Below are positions 19,822-29,435 of a DNA stretch of 45,525 nt, piece after piece; positions within the stretch are counted from its first letter, which is position 1; every line of letters starts with the position of its first letter. The notes below the pieces were generated by a model. It worked only from the letters and a program-made list of their open reading frames with translations, was not told the DNA's origin and made no database searches. Source of the DNA: Paracoccus rhizosphaerae (GTDB taxonomy: Bacteria; Pseudomonadota; Alphaproteobacteria; Rhodobacterales; Rhodobacteraceae); contig NZ_JAOTBE010000029.1 in NCBI RefSeq assembly GCF_026162645.1, positions 1 through 45,525 of the forward strand, read 5' to 3'. The position numbers and the translations under genes were made by a program.

Positions 19822-20748
19822 TCAGAGCTTCTCGGTCAGTTCCGGGACGATGGTGAAGAGGTCACCGACAAGGCCGTAATCGGCGACCTGGAAGATCGGC
19901 GCTTCCTCGTCCTTGTTGATGGCGACGATGACCTTGCTGTCCTTCATGCCGGCCAGGTGCTGGATCGCGCCCGAGATGCCCACCGCGACATAGAGCGCGG
20001 GCGCCACGACCTTGCCGGTCTGGCCCACCTGCCAGTCGTTCGGGGCATAGCCTGAGTCAACCGCGGCGCGCGATGCGCCGACCGCGGCGCCAAGCTTGTC
20101 GGCCAGCTGCTCGATCAGCACGAACTGCTCTTTCGAGCCGAGCGCGCGGCCGCCGGACACGACGCGGCCGGCCGAGGTCAGCTCGGGGCGGTCGCTTTCC
20201 GCCGTCTCGTCGTTCAGCCAGGACGACAGCGCCGGGTCGTCCGCCAGCGCCGCGTCGGACACGGGGGCCTGACCGCCGTCGCCCGCCGCGTCGAAGCTGG
20301 TGGTGCGGATCGTCATGACCTTGACCGCATCCGAGGACTTGACCGTCTGGATCGCGTTGCCAGCATAGACCGGGCGCTCGAACGTGTCGGCGTCGATGAC
20401 CTTCGAGACGTCCGAGATCACCATCACGTCCAGAAGCGCTGCCACGCGGGGCATGACGTTCTTGGCATCGGTGGTCGCAGGCGCCACGACATGGCTGTAA
20501 TCGCCCGCCAGCGACGCCAGCAGCGCCGCCGTCGGCTCGGCCAGGCGGTGGCCATAGCGCGCGTCCTCGGCCACGAGGACCTTTGCGACGCCTGCGATCC
20601 TGGCGGCGGCATCCGCCGCGGCACGGGCCTGCGCGCCGGCGCAGAGGACGGTGACGTCGCCCAGGGGCGCCATGGCGCTGACGGCCTTGCCCGTCGCGTC
20701 GGTGTTCAGTTCGCCATTGGTGACTTCGGCCAGCAGAAGAACAGCCAT
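19822..20748 (-). CDS. etfA: Electron transfer flavoprotein alpha subunit
   Basis: A 308-residue ETF alpha protein. The C-terminal FAD domain shows [11 protein letters not shown], then [21 protein letters not shown] and the nearly invariant [14 protein letters not shown] with [16 protein letters not shown]. It accepts electrons from flavin dehydrogenases and delivers them to the respiratory chain through ETF-quinone oxidoreductase. Its ATG at 20748 overlaps the etfB stop (ATGA), which is better than the GTG one codon upstream. Linked to the DgcA-like demethylase, it is probably the dedicated electron acceptor for N-methyl amino-acid demethylation rather than for fatty-acid oxidation. Confidence 0.92.
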   Translation of the reverse strand: MAVLLLAEVTNGELNTDATGKAVSAMAPLGDVTVLCAGAQARAAADAAARIAGVAKVLVAEDARYGHRLAEPTAALLASLAGDYSHVVAPATTDAKNVMPRVAALLDVMVISDVSKVIDADTFERPVYAGNAIQTVKSSDAVKVMTIRTTSFDAAGDGGQAPVSDAALADDPALSSWLNDETAESDRPELTSAGRVVSGGRALGSKEQFVLIEQLADKLGAAVGASRAAVDSGYAPNDWQVGQTGKVVAPALYVAVGISGAIQHLAGMKDSKVIVAINKDEEAPIFQVADYGLVGDLFTIVPELTEKL

Positions 20749-21506
20749 CACACGACCCCCGCTTCTTTCAGTTTCGACACCAGCTCATCGACCGAGCCGA
20801 CCTTGATCCCGGCCTTGCGGCCCTCGGGCTCGCGCGTGCTGACCACGGTCAGGCGCGGCGTGACGTCAACGCCGTAATCGGCCGCGGTCTTCTCCTCCAG
20901 CGGCTTCTTCTTGGCCTTCATGATGTTGGGAAGGCTGGCATAGCGCGGCTCGTTCAGGCGCAGGTCGGCGGTGACGATGGCCGGAAGCTTGACCTCAATG
21001 GTCTGCAGGCCGCCGTCGACCTCGCGGGTGACCTTCGCGGCCTCTCCCTCAATCTCCAGCTTGCTGGCGAAGGTTGCCTGGCCCCAGCCCAGAAGCGCCG
21101 CCAGCATCTGGCCGGTCGCGTTCATGTCGTTGTCGATTGCCTGCTTGCCGGCGATCACCAGGCCGGGCTGCTCCTGATCGACCACGGCCTTGAGGATCTT
21201 GGCCACCGCCAACGGCTCGATGTCCTGGTGGACGTCGTCTGCGGCGACCACCAGGATCGCGCGGTCCGCACCCATCGCCAGCGCCGTGCGCAGCGTCTCC
21301 TGCGCCTGCTTGACGCCGATGCTGACGACGACGATCTCGGTCGCCGTGCCCTTCTCCTTCAGTCGGATCGCCTCCTCGACGGCGATCTCGTCGAAGGGGT
21401 TCATCGACATCTTCACATTGGCCAGATCGACACCCGACCCGTCCGCCTTGACGCGGGCCTTCACATTATAATCGATCACCCGCTTAACCGGCACGAGGAC
21501 TTTCAT
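20748..21506 (-). CDS. etfB: Electron transfer flavoprotein beta subunit
   Basis: A 252-residue ETF beta protein beginning [19 protein letters not shown], with [20 protein letters not shown] and the ETF beta signature region [31 protein letters not shown]. It binds AMP and docks to the donor dehydrogenase. It precedes and overlaps etfA and lies 66 bases after the DgcA-like gene on the same strand, giving a dehydrogenase-etfB-etfA transcription order. Nothing about it departs from the family. Confidence 0.93.
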   Translation of the reverse strand: MKVLVPVKRVIDYNVKARVKADGSGVDLANVKMSMNPFDEIAVEEAIRLKEKGTATEIVVVSIGVKQAQETLRTALAMGADRAILVVAADDVHQDIEPLAVAKILKAVVDQEQPGLVIAGKQAIDNDMNATGQMLAALLGWGQATFASKLEIEGEAAKVTREVDGGLQTIEVKLPAIVTADLRLNEPRYASLPNIMKAKKKPLEEKTAADYGVDVTPRLTVVSTREPEGRKAGIKVGSVDELVSKLKEAGVV

Positions 21507-21572
21507 CAGCCTCTCTCCCTTTCTTGCGTCACCTGTGGGGCCGGACGCGCGGTTGCCGCGCGTCCTTTCGTG

Positions 21573-23609
21573 TCACAGGTCCTTGACCAAACGCAGCGCG
21601 TCATAGATGGCGGCATGCGTGTTGCGGGCCGCAACTGCATCGCCGATGCGGAAAAGGCGGAACTGACCGTCCTCGTTGTGCTGGACCTGCTGCTTATCAC
21701 CAGCGATCAGAGCGGTGTAGTCGACCTCGCCCAGGTTCTTCGACAGGGGCTTCAGGTCGAAATACAGCTCGTCCAGCGGGCGGGTGCCGTGGTTCACCAC
21801 CACCTGGTCGATTACCCGATCCTTGGTCATGTCGCCATAGTCGCTGCCCAGGGTCGCACGCAGCTGGTTACCGTCGCGCTTGACCGAACGCAGCCGCCAA
21901 GTGACCGTGAAGGTGGTGTCGCGGCCCTGCAGGTTGCGCATATAGGGCACCAGGTTCATCGCCATCACCTCGGGCGAGAAGCTGCGGTCGGGCGTCACGA
22001 TCTCGACCTTGGCGCCCGTCGCCGAGATGATATCGGCCGCCTGCAGTGCCGCATGATCGCCCGCATCGTCGAAGATCAGGACGTTCTGGCCGGGCTTCAC
22101 GTCGCCCGACAGGATGTCCCATGCCGAACAGACAAGGTCGTCGCCTTCGGACAAAACCTCGGTATGCGGAAGGCCACCGGTGGCGATGATGACCTCGTCC
22201 GGGTTTGTGGCCAGAACGTCGTCCACATCGGCGAAGGTGTTGAAGTTGAACTTCACGCCGTGCTTCTCGCACATCGCCATCCGCCAGGAGATGATCGAGA
22301 TCATCTCGCGCCGACGCTCCTGCAGGGCAGTCAGGCGGATCTGGCCGCCTGGCTCATCCGCCGCCTCGAAGACGGTGACCTCATGGCCACGCTCGGCCGC
22401 CACGCGGGCGGCTTCCAGCCCGGCAGGACCGGCACCCACGATCGTGACGCGGCGCTTTTCGGAAGCTACGGGAATGGTGTGGGGCATCGTCTCTTCACGG
22501 CCGGTGGCGGCGTTGTGCAGGCAGAAGGCCAGCCCGCCCTGATAAATGCGGTCGAGGCAGTAGTTCGCGCCGACGCAGGGGCGGATGTCGTCCTCGCGCC
22601 CCTCGATCACCTTGCGGACCAGATGCGGGTCGGCCATGTGCGCGCGGGTCATGCCGATCATGTCGACCAGCCCCGCGGCGATGGCGTGACGCGCGGTCGG
22701 CACGTCGGGGATCTTGGCGGCGTGGAAGGTCGGGAAGTCGGTCGCCTTCTTGATCTGGCCCGCGAATTCCAGATGCGGCGCGTTGCGCATCCCCTGCACC
22801 GGGATCACGTCGGTCAGGCCCGCGTCGGTGTCGATATGACCGCGCACCACGTTCAGGAAGTCGACCAGCCCGCTGTCCTTCAGCTTCTGCGAGATGGTGA
22901 TCCCGTCTTGCGCATCGAAGCCGCCCGGCAGGCATTCGTCGCCGGTATAGCGCACGCCCAGCAGGAAACTCTCGCCGCAGCGTTCGCGGATGCCGCGCAG
23001 GATGTCGAAGGTGAAGCGCAGGCGGTTGTCGATGCTGCCGCCGTATTCGTTGTCCAGGTCGTTGGTCAAGGGCGACCAGAACTGGTCCATGAGGTGGCCA
23101 TAGGCCTGCAGTTCAAGCCCGTCGAGTCCCGCCGCCTTCATCCGTTCTGCGGCATCGACATAGTCCTTGATGATGCGCTGGATGTCCCAATCTTCCATCT
23201 TCTTGGGGAAGGACCGGTGCGAAGCCTCGCGCTCATGGCTGGGCGACACGACGGGCAGCCAGTCGGCCTTGTCCCAACGCGTCCGTCGGCCCAGGTGGGT
23301 CAGCTGAATCATCACGGCGGTGCCATGTTCATGGCATTCGTCGGTCAGCTTCTTCATCCAGCCGACGACTTCGTCCTTGTAGGCCAGGATGTTGTTGAAG
23401 ACCGGCGGGCTGTCCTTCGACACCGCAGCCGAACCCGCAGTCATGGTCAACGCGACGCCGGCCTTGGCCCGTTCGACGTGATAGGCGCGGTACCGGTCCT
23501 TGGGCATGCCATCCTCGGGATAGGCCGGTTCGTGGCTGGTGATCATGATGCGGTTGCGAAGCGTCAGGTGCTTCAGCTGATACGGCTGGAGAAGCGGATC
23601 GTTGGACAT
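21573..23609 (-). CDS. TMADH/DgcA-like flavoprotein N-demethylase
   Basis: A 678-residue protein with an N-terminal FMN-binding old-yellow-enzyme barrel (residues 1-340), an iron-sulfur segment, and a C-terminal FAD/NAD-type domain starting at VTIVGAGPAGLEAARVA near 388. It resembles trimethylamine dehydrogenase, DgcA (dimethylglycine demethylase) and the stachydrine-pathway StcD protein. The Fe-S segment has Cys345, Cys351 and Cys363, but Ala348 occupies the position of one of the four TMADH ligands. I recall related demethylases sharing this. It probably removes the second N-methyl group (N-methyl-hydroxyproline to hydroxyproline) and feeds electrons to EtfBA. The frame is open to 23879, but the ATG at 23609 gives the family start MSNDPLLQPYQ. 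Confidence 0.85.
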   Translation of the reverse strand: MSNDPLLQPYQLKHLTLRNRIMITSHEPAYPEDGMPKDRYRAYHVERAKAGVALTMTAGSAAVSKDSPPVFNNILAYKDEVVGWMKKLTDECHEHGTAVMIQLTHLGRRTRWDKADWLPVVSPSHEREASHRSFPKKMEDWDIQRIIKDYVDAAERMKAAGLDGLELQAYGHLMDQFWSPLTNDLDNEYGGSIDNRLRFTFDILRGIRERCGESFLLGVRYTGDECLPGGFDAQDGITISQKLKDSGLVDFLNVVRGHIDTDAGLTDVIPVQGMRNAPHLEFAGQIKKATDFPTFHAAKIPDVPTARHAIAAGLVDMIGMTRAHMADPHLVRKVIEGREDDIRPCVGANYCLDRIYQGGLAFCLHNAATGREETMPHTIPVASEKRRVTIVGAGPAGLEAARVAAERGHEVTVFEAADEPGGQIRLTALQERRREMISIISWRMAMCEKHGVKFNFNTFADVDDVLATNPDEVIIATGGLPHTEVLSEGDDLVCSAWDILSGDVKPGQNVLIFDDAGDHAALQAADIISATGAKVEIVTPDRSFSPEVMAMNLVPYMRNLQGRDTTFTVTWRLRSVKRDGNQLRATLGSDYGDMTKDRVIDQVVVNHGTRPLDELYFDLKPLSKNLGEVDYTALIAGDKQQVQHNEDGQFRLFRIGDAVAARNTHAAIYDALRLVKDL

Positions 23610-23753
23610 CTCGGGCTGCCTGTGTCGAAGGGTTTCGATGATAAAAGATGAAATGTTCACCTGTGTCAATATCGGATACATTGAAGTATGGTTTGAGTCC
23701 TGATGTGCACAATTATCTTGCCATAGCTGACCGGGGGCGGGTAATCTTGGGCC

Positions 23754-24389
23754 ATGAGTGAACACAACATTGCTGCATCGGGCTGGCGAGGCTCTCGTGA
23801 CGGCTGGCTCGAGGCGGGGTACCAGGCCCTGATCGACGGCGGTGTCGATGCCGTAAAGATCATGCCGCTGGCGAGGCAACTGAACCTGTCGCGCACCAGC
23901 TTCTACTGGTTCTTCGACGATCGCGAGGCGTTGCTTGCCGCCCTCCTGGATGGATGGGCCGCGCGTACGACCGAACCGCTCGTCGCAGCCACGCGCCAGT
24001 ATGCCGAAACCCAGGCCGAGGCGATGCTGAACGTGATCGGTTGCTTCCTGTCGGTCGACACCTTCGATTCGCGTCTCGAGTTCGCCATTCGCAGCTGGGC
24101 CCTGCAGGACCAGGACGTGGCGAAGAAAGTCGGCGCAGCCGATGAGACCCGCCTGGCGGCGTTGTCAGCGATGATGCGAAAATGGGGACATGAACAGGTT
24201 GCCGCAGATGTGCGGGCACGCACCGTCTATCTGGTTCAGATCGGCTATATCTCCATGCAATCCAGCGAGGATCTGCGGACCCGTCTCGACCGCATCCCGA
24301 CCTATGTCGAGATCTACACTGGCACCCGGCCCGAACCTCGCGAGATCGCGCGCTTCAGCGCCCGCTTTCAAGATCAGTTGACAACATGA
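23754..24389 (+). CDS. TetR-family transcriptional regulator
   Basis: A 211-residue regulator with a TetR helix-turn-helix at about residues 15-60: YQALIDGGVDAVKIMPLARQ, NLSRTSFYWFFDDREALLAAL. The rest is the helical ligand-binding dimer domain. It diverges from the DgcA-like gene across 144 bases containing an 8-bp palindrome TGTGCACA at 23704-23711, and its stop overlaps the start of the ProC-like gene (ATGA). It therefore probably represses the demethylase-etf operon, itself and the reductase, responding to an N-methylated amino acid. The ligand is unknown. Confidence 0.82.
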   Translation: MSEHNIAASGWRGSRDGWLEAGYQALIDGGVDAVKIMPLARQLNLSRTSFYWFFDDREALLAALLDGWAARTTEPLVAATRQYAETQAEAMLNVIGCFLSVDTFDSRLEFAIRSWALQDQDVAKKVGAADETRLAALSAMMRKWGHEQVAADVRARTVYLVQIGYISMQSSEDLRTRLDRIPTYVEIYTGTRPEPREIARFSARFQDQLTT

Positions 24390-25165
24390 AGATCGGCATC
24401 ATCGGCGCCACCGGCTGGCTTGGATCTGCCACTGGCGCAAAGCTCCTGGCAAAAGGCGTCGTCGCGCCGTGCGACCTCGTGCTCTTGAACCGCAGCGGCG
24501 CACGTGCCGATTATCATGGTCATTCGGACGTAACATGGGCAATGGATGTCGCGGATCTGGCCGGGCAGAGCGACGTCATCATCCTGTCAGTGCGCCCCGC
24601 CAACTGGCCGGGCCTTGGGCTGCGAGCGCCTGACAAGCTGCTGATCTCGTTTATGGCCGCGGTCGGGCTGTCGGCCCTGTCAGCCAGCGGGGCACGGATC
24701 GTACGCGCCATGCCGAACGCCGCCATCGAGATCGGCGCGTCCTATTCCCCCTGGGTCGCCGGTCCCGGCGTGACTGGTCGGGATCGGGACTGGGTTCGCA
24801 CCATCCTGTCGGCCATCGGAACCGGGGACGAGTTGGCGACCGAGGACCAGATCGACCTGATGACCGCCGTTCCTGGTGCCGGAGCGGCCTATCCCGCCTT
24901 TATGGCTGTGGCGGTCAGCCGCTGGCTGACCGATCGTGGCATCGCGCCGAACGTCGCCTGGCGTGCGACCGAAGGGATGATCTGCGGCGGTGCGCGCCTG
25001 CTGGAAGGGCGGGCGGATCAGGCCGCCTGCGTCCTCAATACCTACCGCGCCTATGACGGCACGACTGCCGCGGGAGTCGCGGCCGCAGAAGCCCACGGTT
25101 TTGCCGACTGCCTGCATGCTGCGCTGGACGCCGCCGTAAGTCGGGCACAAAGCATGACGTCTTAG
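24386..25165 (+). CDS. Pyrroline-5-carboxylate reductase-like protein (ProC family)
   Basis: A 259-residue protein with a Rossmann start KIGIIGATGWLGSATGAKLL, the ILSVRPANW segment at the position of the ProC VKPxx motif, RAMPNAAIEIG resembling the RxMPN signature, and a C-terminal dimer region with AVPGAGAAYPAFM in place of the usual GSGPAY. ProC enzymes reduce delta1-pyrroline-5-carboxylate to proline with NAD(P)H. The clear divergence and the location between a demethylase regulator and a betaine transporter suggest a catabolic ring-imine substrate rather than housekeeping proline synthesis. It is translationally coupled to the TetR gene. The next gene begins 163 bases later. Confidence 0.75.
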   Translation: MKIGIIGATGWLGSATGAKLLAKGVVAPCDLVLLNRSGARADYHGHSDVTWAMDVADLAGQSDVIILSVRPANWPGLGLRAPDKLLISFMAAVGLSALSASGARIVRAMPNAAIEIGASYSPWVAGPGVTGRDRDWVRTILSAIGTGDELATEDQIDLMTAVPGAGAAYPAFMAVAVSRWLTDRGIAPNVAWRATEGMICGGARLLEGRADQAACVLNTYRAYDGTTAAGVAAAEAHGFADCLHAALDAAVSRAQSMTS

Positions 25166-25328
25166 GAAATCAGAGGCAGAGACGTTGCAGATCGCTGCTG
25201 CACCTCCAGTCTGGGCAGAGAAAATGTTCATTCAGACCATCATTTAGGTCGCCATTCGCTATACCGAAATCAACGGCGCCTGCAGCGGGATCATCGACTA
25301 ACGCCCGCAAAATCGAGGGGAACAACGT

Positions 25329-26978
25329 ATGGCTCTCAAGCCTCCATTGACACAACTGGACATCCAGACCGCCGAGGGCGGCTTTTACGACGGCTTTGCC
25401 CGTGTGGTGGCAGTGTCGGCCAAGATCATCATCGGCGCGCTCATCTTCTGGGCGATTGCATTTCCCGACAATGCGGGCTGGTTGCTGAACGCCATCAACT
25501 CGGCCATCCTGGCCACCTTCAACTATTGGTATGTCTGGTCGACCGCCTTCTTCGTCGTGCTATGCGTTCTGCTGGCCGCCATTCCTGCGGCGGGACGGAT
25601 GCGGCTTGGTGAAGCTGACGACCGGCCCGAGTTCACGAACTTTTCGTGGTTCTCGATGATGTTCGGCGCGGGCATCGGGGTCGGCATGCTGACCTATGCC
25701 ACCGGAGAGCCGGTCTCGCACTTCATCACCAACCCCGAGGTCATCAGGGGTGAGGTCGCAGGCTCGTCGGCTGAGACCGTGCGGTCGGCCTATGAATGGT
25801 CGTTCCTGCACTGGGGTCTCACCCCATGGGCCTGCTACGCGCTGACGGGCCTGTCGCTGGCCTTCTTCTCCTATCGCCGCGGTCTCCCGCTGACGATCCG
25901 GTCGGGGCTGACCTCGCTGTTCGGAACAAGGCTGGAAGGCATGCTGGGCCACGTCATCGATATCGTCGCCGTTGTTGCGACCGTCCTGGGCGTCGCGCAG
26001 ACACTGGGTTTCGGGGTCGAGCAGTTCGTGGCCGGCGTCGCCCGAGTCACCGGTGAGTCCTGGCTGCTGAACGAAGCCGGGACCGCATCCAATTGGGCCA
26101 TCGTCATCGCGCTGATCGTGATCGTGGGCGCATCGACCCTTTCGGCGCTGTCGGGGGTCGGCAAGGGCATCAAGTGGCTGTCGAACATCAACATGGGCCT
26201 CAGCATCTTCCTACTGCTGTTCTTCCTGATCTTTGGCAGCACGCTTTTCAGCCTCCAAGCGCTGGCCGTCGGCACCTGGGACTATCTGATCACGCTGCCG
26301 TCCAAGCTGACGACGGTCTGGGCCAGCGACGGGACGGAGGTCGGCGAGGCGCTGGCCACCTGGCAGGGCGGCTGGACCATCTTCTACTGGGCCTGGTGGA
26401 TCGCCTTCGCACCGTTCGTGGGGCTGTTCCTGGCGCGGATCTCCAAGGGCCGGACGATCCGCGAATACATCCTCGGCGCGATGATCGTGCCTTCGGTCGT
26501 CTGCTTCGTGTGGTTCGCCCTAGTCGGCGGCACCGCCATCCATCTAGAGTTGACCGGCCAGGCCCAAGGGGCGATCGTCGGCACCAGCCTGTCGGACCAG
26601 CTCTACGCCACCCTGGCGGTGATGCTGCCGCCGGGGCTGGCCAACATCATGTCGGGCATCGTCGTGATCCTGCTGCTGACCTACCTGGTCACCTCGGCCG
26701 ACTCGGCGGTGCTGATTATCAACACGATCAATGCCGGCGGCGACGAAGGGCCCAAAGGGCGTCCGCACATCCTGTTCTGGGGCGCGGCGCTGGCGCTGGT
26801 CGTAGGCGCATTGCTGATCGTGGGCGGCCTCTCGGCCATTCAGACGGCGATGATCGTGGGGGCGCTGCCGTTCTCGTTCGTGATGATGCTGATGGGCATC
26901 TCGCTGGTGAAGGCCATCTACAAGGACAGCCTGCGCCGCCGCGCTGATATCCCGAGAACGGCTGGCACGATCGACTGA
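25329..26978 (+). CDS. BCCT-family betaine/carnitine/choline transporter
   Basis: A 549-residue secondary transporter with about 12 transmembrane helices. The betaine-choline-carnitine family marks are present: a glycine-rich helix MFGAGIGVGMLTYATGEPV, and the tryptophan box FYWAWWIAFAPFVGLFLARIS, followed by KGRTIREYILG. It lacks the long charged C-terminal osmosensing tail of BetP, which fits a nutrient uptake role. The ATG at 25329 follows a GAGGGGA ribosome-binding site. As the second importer in the block, it may take up the same betaine with different affinity, or a related methylamine. The ligand cannot be read from sequence. Confidence 0.9.
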   Translation: MALKPPLTQLDIQTAEGGFYDGFARVVAVSAKIIIGALIFWAIAFPDNAGWLLNAINSAILATFNYWYVWSTAFFVVLCVLLAAIPAAGRMRLGEADDRPEFTNFSWFSMMFGAGIGVGMLTYATGEPVSHFITNPEVIRGEVAGSSAETVRSAYEWSFLHWGLTPWACYALTGLSLAFFSYRRGLPLTIRSGLTSLFGTRLEGMLGHVIDIVAVVATVLGVAQTLGFGVEQFVAGVARVTGESWLLNEAGTASNWAIVIALIVIVGASTLSALSGVGKGIKWLSNINMGLSIFLLLFFLIFGSTLFSLQALAVGTWDYLITLPSKLTTVWASDGTEVGEALATWQGGWTIFYWAWWIAFAPFVGLFLARISKGRTIREYILGAMIVPSVVCFVWFALVGGTAIHLELTGQAQGAIVGTSLSDQLYATLAVMLPPGLANIMSGIVVILLLTYLVTSADSAVLIINTINAGGDEGPKGRPHILFWGAALALVVGALLIVGGLSAIQTAMIVGALPFSFVMMLMGISLVKAIYKDSLRRRADIPRTAGTID

Positions 26979-27393
26979 ACAGAGGCGGATCCGTCTGCCT
27001 ATTCGGGTGGCGCCGAAGACATTGCCCGATCCGAAAAAATCCTTTCCGCCGAAGCGTGGAAGCTGACCGAAGGCGACGCGGCTACGGGTCCGCTTCCCTC
27101 CGAGCCAGACGCGACTGGCTTGGAACGCCTGGCAAACCTAAACTAGCTTCCAGACTTCGGAGACGGGGTCTCTCGGGTCAAGCTCTAGGCCACGAGATTT
27201 CGTCCGCAGGCAAGCGGTAGTCTTGAACCGATCATTCCACGACCGTCGTTTTCTGGCAGCAGGCCTTCGTCTGAGATCTCCCCGGGGTGCATGCACCGGT
27301 CCATGGTCGGCAAGGAACATTGCACATGACTAAGGCGGCTCGAAGGAGCCGCCTACCTGACCACCGAAAGAGAGCTGCAGGTGACAACCACCC
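26979..27393. other. Intergenic region with terminator-like hairpin
   Basis: About 415 bases between the convergent BCCT and cysteine hydrolase genes. A perfect 9-bp stem with GAAG loop (AGGCGGCTC, GAGCCGCCT at 27333-27354) may end transcription from one or both sides, although no long T run follows. A 60-codon minus-strand frame (27138-27320) ends in SEVWKLV, but I recognise nothing in it and do not call it. Confidence 0.4.
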
Positions 27394-27936
27394 TCAGTTC
27401 CGCAGAAACTCATCCGTGCTGATCACGTCCCCATACAGGAACGCCAAAGCGCCCATGATTGCGGTATGTACGTTAGCGGCAGAAGATACGGTGCCGTTGA
27501 AATCGACGTCGCGGGTGGCGCAGGCATCGTGAACCGTGGTGGTCTTGTAGCCGAGGTCATTCGCTGCGCGCGTGGTGGCATCCACACACATGTGGCTCAT
27601 GGCACCGACCACAACGACTTCATCGATACCTTTACTGTCGAGGATGTCCTTCAGCTCCGTCTCACGGAATGAGTTCGGGTAGTGCTTGGTAATAACGGGC
27701 TCATTGCCCTGGGGCTCGACTGCCTTGTTGATCTCGGCCCCGTCAGTGCCCGGTACAAACATCGCCCCGCCCGGAAACTCATGGCGGATGTTCACCACTA
27801 GATCACCCTTGGCACGCGCATGGTCCATGACACGGGCAGCATTGGCGGCCGCTGCTTCAATGCCCTGCAGTGGCAGATTTCCGGTCGGCCAATATTCATT
27901 TTGCAGATCGACGACGAGGACAGCGCGTTTCGACAT
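27394..27936 (-). CDS. Cysteine hydrolase, isochorismatase superfamily
   Basis: A 180-residue isochorismatase-like hydrolase. The catalytic triad is visible: Asp10 (LVVDLQNEYW), Lys84 (VITKHYPNSF) and Cys117 (GAMSHMCVDATTRAA). The family includes nicotinamidases, ureidoglycolate/carbamoyl-sarcosine amidases and related amide hydrolases. The open frame extends to 28032, but the ATG at 27936 gives the family start MSKRAVLVVDLQ. It diverges from a GlxA-type regulator by 95 bases, a very common pairing in which the regulator controls the hydrolase. Substrate is unknown. There is no direct tie to betaine catabolism. Confidence 0.87.
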   Translation of the reverse strand: MSKRAVLVVDLQNEYWPTGNLPLQGIEAAAANAARVMDHARAKGDLVVNIRHEFPGGAMFVPGTDGAEINKAVEPQGNEPVITKHYPNSFRETELKDILDSKGIDEVVVVGAMSHMCVDATTRAANDLGYKTTTVHDACATRDVDFNGTVSSAANVHTAIMGALAFLYGDVISTDEFLRN

Positions 27937-28031
27937 GGAAGTTTCCTTTGGTTGATGGTTGCATTGAATATCAACTCGAACGAAGACTTGCGCCACTGGC
28001 GATACCGACAGAATCAAGGGCGATACCGCCA

Positions 28032-29006
28032 ATGCGTCACGTGACCATCGGGGTTGTAGTGTATCCGGGCGTGCAGATGTCGGCAGTCCTGGGGCTGACG
28101 GACCTTTTTACCCTCGCAGAACGGTTGGCTTCTCCGGGAGAAGCCGCCGCACCGCATCTTGTTGTACGACACCTGGTTGCAAATGCAGACGTTGGGCTAC
28201 CCCGTGCTAGTTTCTTCGACGGCGACGGGCAGGATCATGGCAAAGAAGCTGCAGAGTGCGGAGTGCTGCTGTTGCCGCCTTCTCTGGAGCCGCCGATCAG
28301 CTCCGAGGTCGCCGCTCCCATCGCACAGTGGCTCCGCGCACGTCATGCCGAAGGAGTGGTGCTTGGTTCGGTTTGCGGGGGCGCCTTTTTACTTGCCGAG
28401 ACTGGACTGCTTTCCGGACGCACTGTCACCACGCACTGGACCTATGCCCAAGCCCTGCAGGACCGTTACCCCGGGGTGCAGGTGGATGCGGACCGGCTAA
28501 TCATCGACGGGGGCGACATCATCTCTGCGGGTGGCCTTATGTCTTGGGTCGACCTCGGACTGATCCTGGTGAACCGCTTTCTCGGGCCGGTGATAATGGC
28601 CGAGACGGCACGCATGATGCTGGTCGATCCGCCGGGGCGTGAACAGCGCTACTACAGCGGCTTCGTGCCACGGTTGACCCATGGCGATGCGGCGATCCTC
28701 AAGGCGCAGCATTTTCTGCAAGCGAATGAAGGCAAGGAGACCCGCGTGTCTACCCTGGCCGAACAGGCAGGTCTGGAAGAGCGCACATTCCTGCGCCGCT
28801 TCCAGAAGGCGACCGGTCTGACTGCAACGGACTATGCGCAACGGCTGCGGGTCGCCAAGGCGCAGGAACTGCTGCAATTCACCCAACAACCTATCGAGCG
28901 GGTCGCCTGGCACGTCGGCTATTCCGACTCGGGCTCCTTCCGGAAGGTCTTTCACCGTATTGTCGGCCTGACTCCTGGAGAATATCGGCAAAGGTTTCAC
29001 GCCTGA
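28032..29006 (+). CDS. GlxA-family AraC-type regulator with DJ-1/PfpI domain
   Basis: A 324-residue regulator. The N-terminal class I glutamine-amidotransferase-like domain (residues 1-190) has the nucleophile-elbow Cys115 in SVCGGAFLLAETGLLSG, followed by TTHW. The C-terminal AraC-type DNA-binding domain has LAEQAGLEERTFLRRFQKATG and the second helix-turn-helix ending in HVGYSDSGSFRKVF. Relatives in this group regulate betaine, carnitine or arginine metabolism or neighbouring hydrolases. The frame is open from 27870, but the ATG at 28032 gives the normal MRHVTIGVVVYPGVQ start. It diverges from the cysteine hydrolase gene and probably regulates it. Confidence 0.88.
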   Translation: MRHVTIGVVVYPGVQMSAVLGLTDLFTLAERLASPGEAAAPHLVVRHLVANADVGLPRASFFDGDGQDHGKEAAECGVLLLPPSLEPPISSEVAAPIAQWLRARHAEGVVLGSVCGGAFLLAETGLLSGRTVTTHWTYAQALQDRYPGVQVDADRLIIDGGDIISAGGLMSWVDLGLILVNRFLGPVIMAETARMMLVDPPGREQRYYSGFVPRLTHGDAAILKAQHFLQANEGKETRVSTLAEQAGLEERTFLRRFQKATGLTATDYAQRLRVAKAQELLQFTQQPIERVAWHVGYSDSGSFRKVFHRIVGLTPGEYRQRFHA

Positions 29007-29025
29007 GCCGATTGCTCCCCGCGTA

Positions 29026-29335
29026 CTAGTGCACCGCAGCCGCTGCAGCCTCATTGCCCTTTGCGTTGACCACAACCGCAACGACAGCGGCTGCCGCCAA
29101 AGGTGCAAGGGCCGCACTCACCAGTCCAAAACCGTAGCCATGAATCAGTGCTTCGCTAGCCGAGGCAACTTGTTCCGCATTCGCTTCCTCGCGAGCGCCA
29201 TAGAGCGTCACCAGCGCTTCGGGCATACGACCTGCCGTTGCCCTAACCGAGACCATTGACAGCACTGCCAGCCCGAATGCGACCCCGATCTGCTGAGAGG
29301 CATTCAGCAGGGAAGAAGCGATGCCGGTGCAGGTC
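29026..29335 (-). pseudogene. MFS transporter (DHA2-like), C-terminal remnant
   Basis: About 100 codons resembling the last two membrane helices of a drug/H+ antiporter: GIASSLLNASQQIGVAFGLAVL, then a loop, then HGYGFGLVSAALAPLAAAAVVAVVV. The homology begins abruptly near 29335 with no start codon and no upstream helices before the LysR gene ends at 29436. The remaining ten or more helices are gone, so this is a dead fragment. Its upstream part was probably lost in a deletion joining it to the LysR gene. Confidence 0.65.
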
Positions 29336-29435
29336 GTCCTCCTGAAGGCTGCGTGTTTGGCATCAGCAAACGAAACATACGCGCTTCAGCCAATCATGTT
29401 ATCTCGGCCACTTTGTCGTATTATCCGGGCCAAGT

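Noticed and set aside
21228..23651. An 807-codon plus-strand open frame
   Set aside because: It lies opposite etfB and the DgcA-like gene, whose catalytic motifs are clear. Long antisense frames are common in high-GC DNA.
19797..23713. TGTGCACAAT occurring twice (19797 and 23704) as a shared operator
   Set aside because: One copy is in a divergent promoter, but the other is in the convergent gap between lysR and etfA where an operator makes little sense. A ten-base match in 4 kb can be coincidence.
27138..27320. Sixty-codon minus-strand frame between the BCCT transporter and cysteine hydrolase genes
   Set aside because: It has no recognised family, no good ribosome-binding site, and biased composition in its first half.
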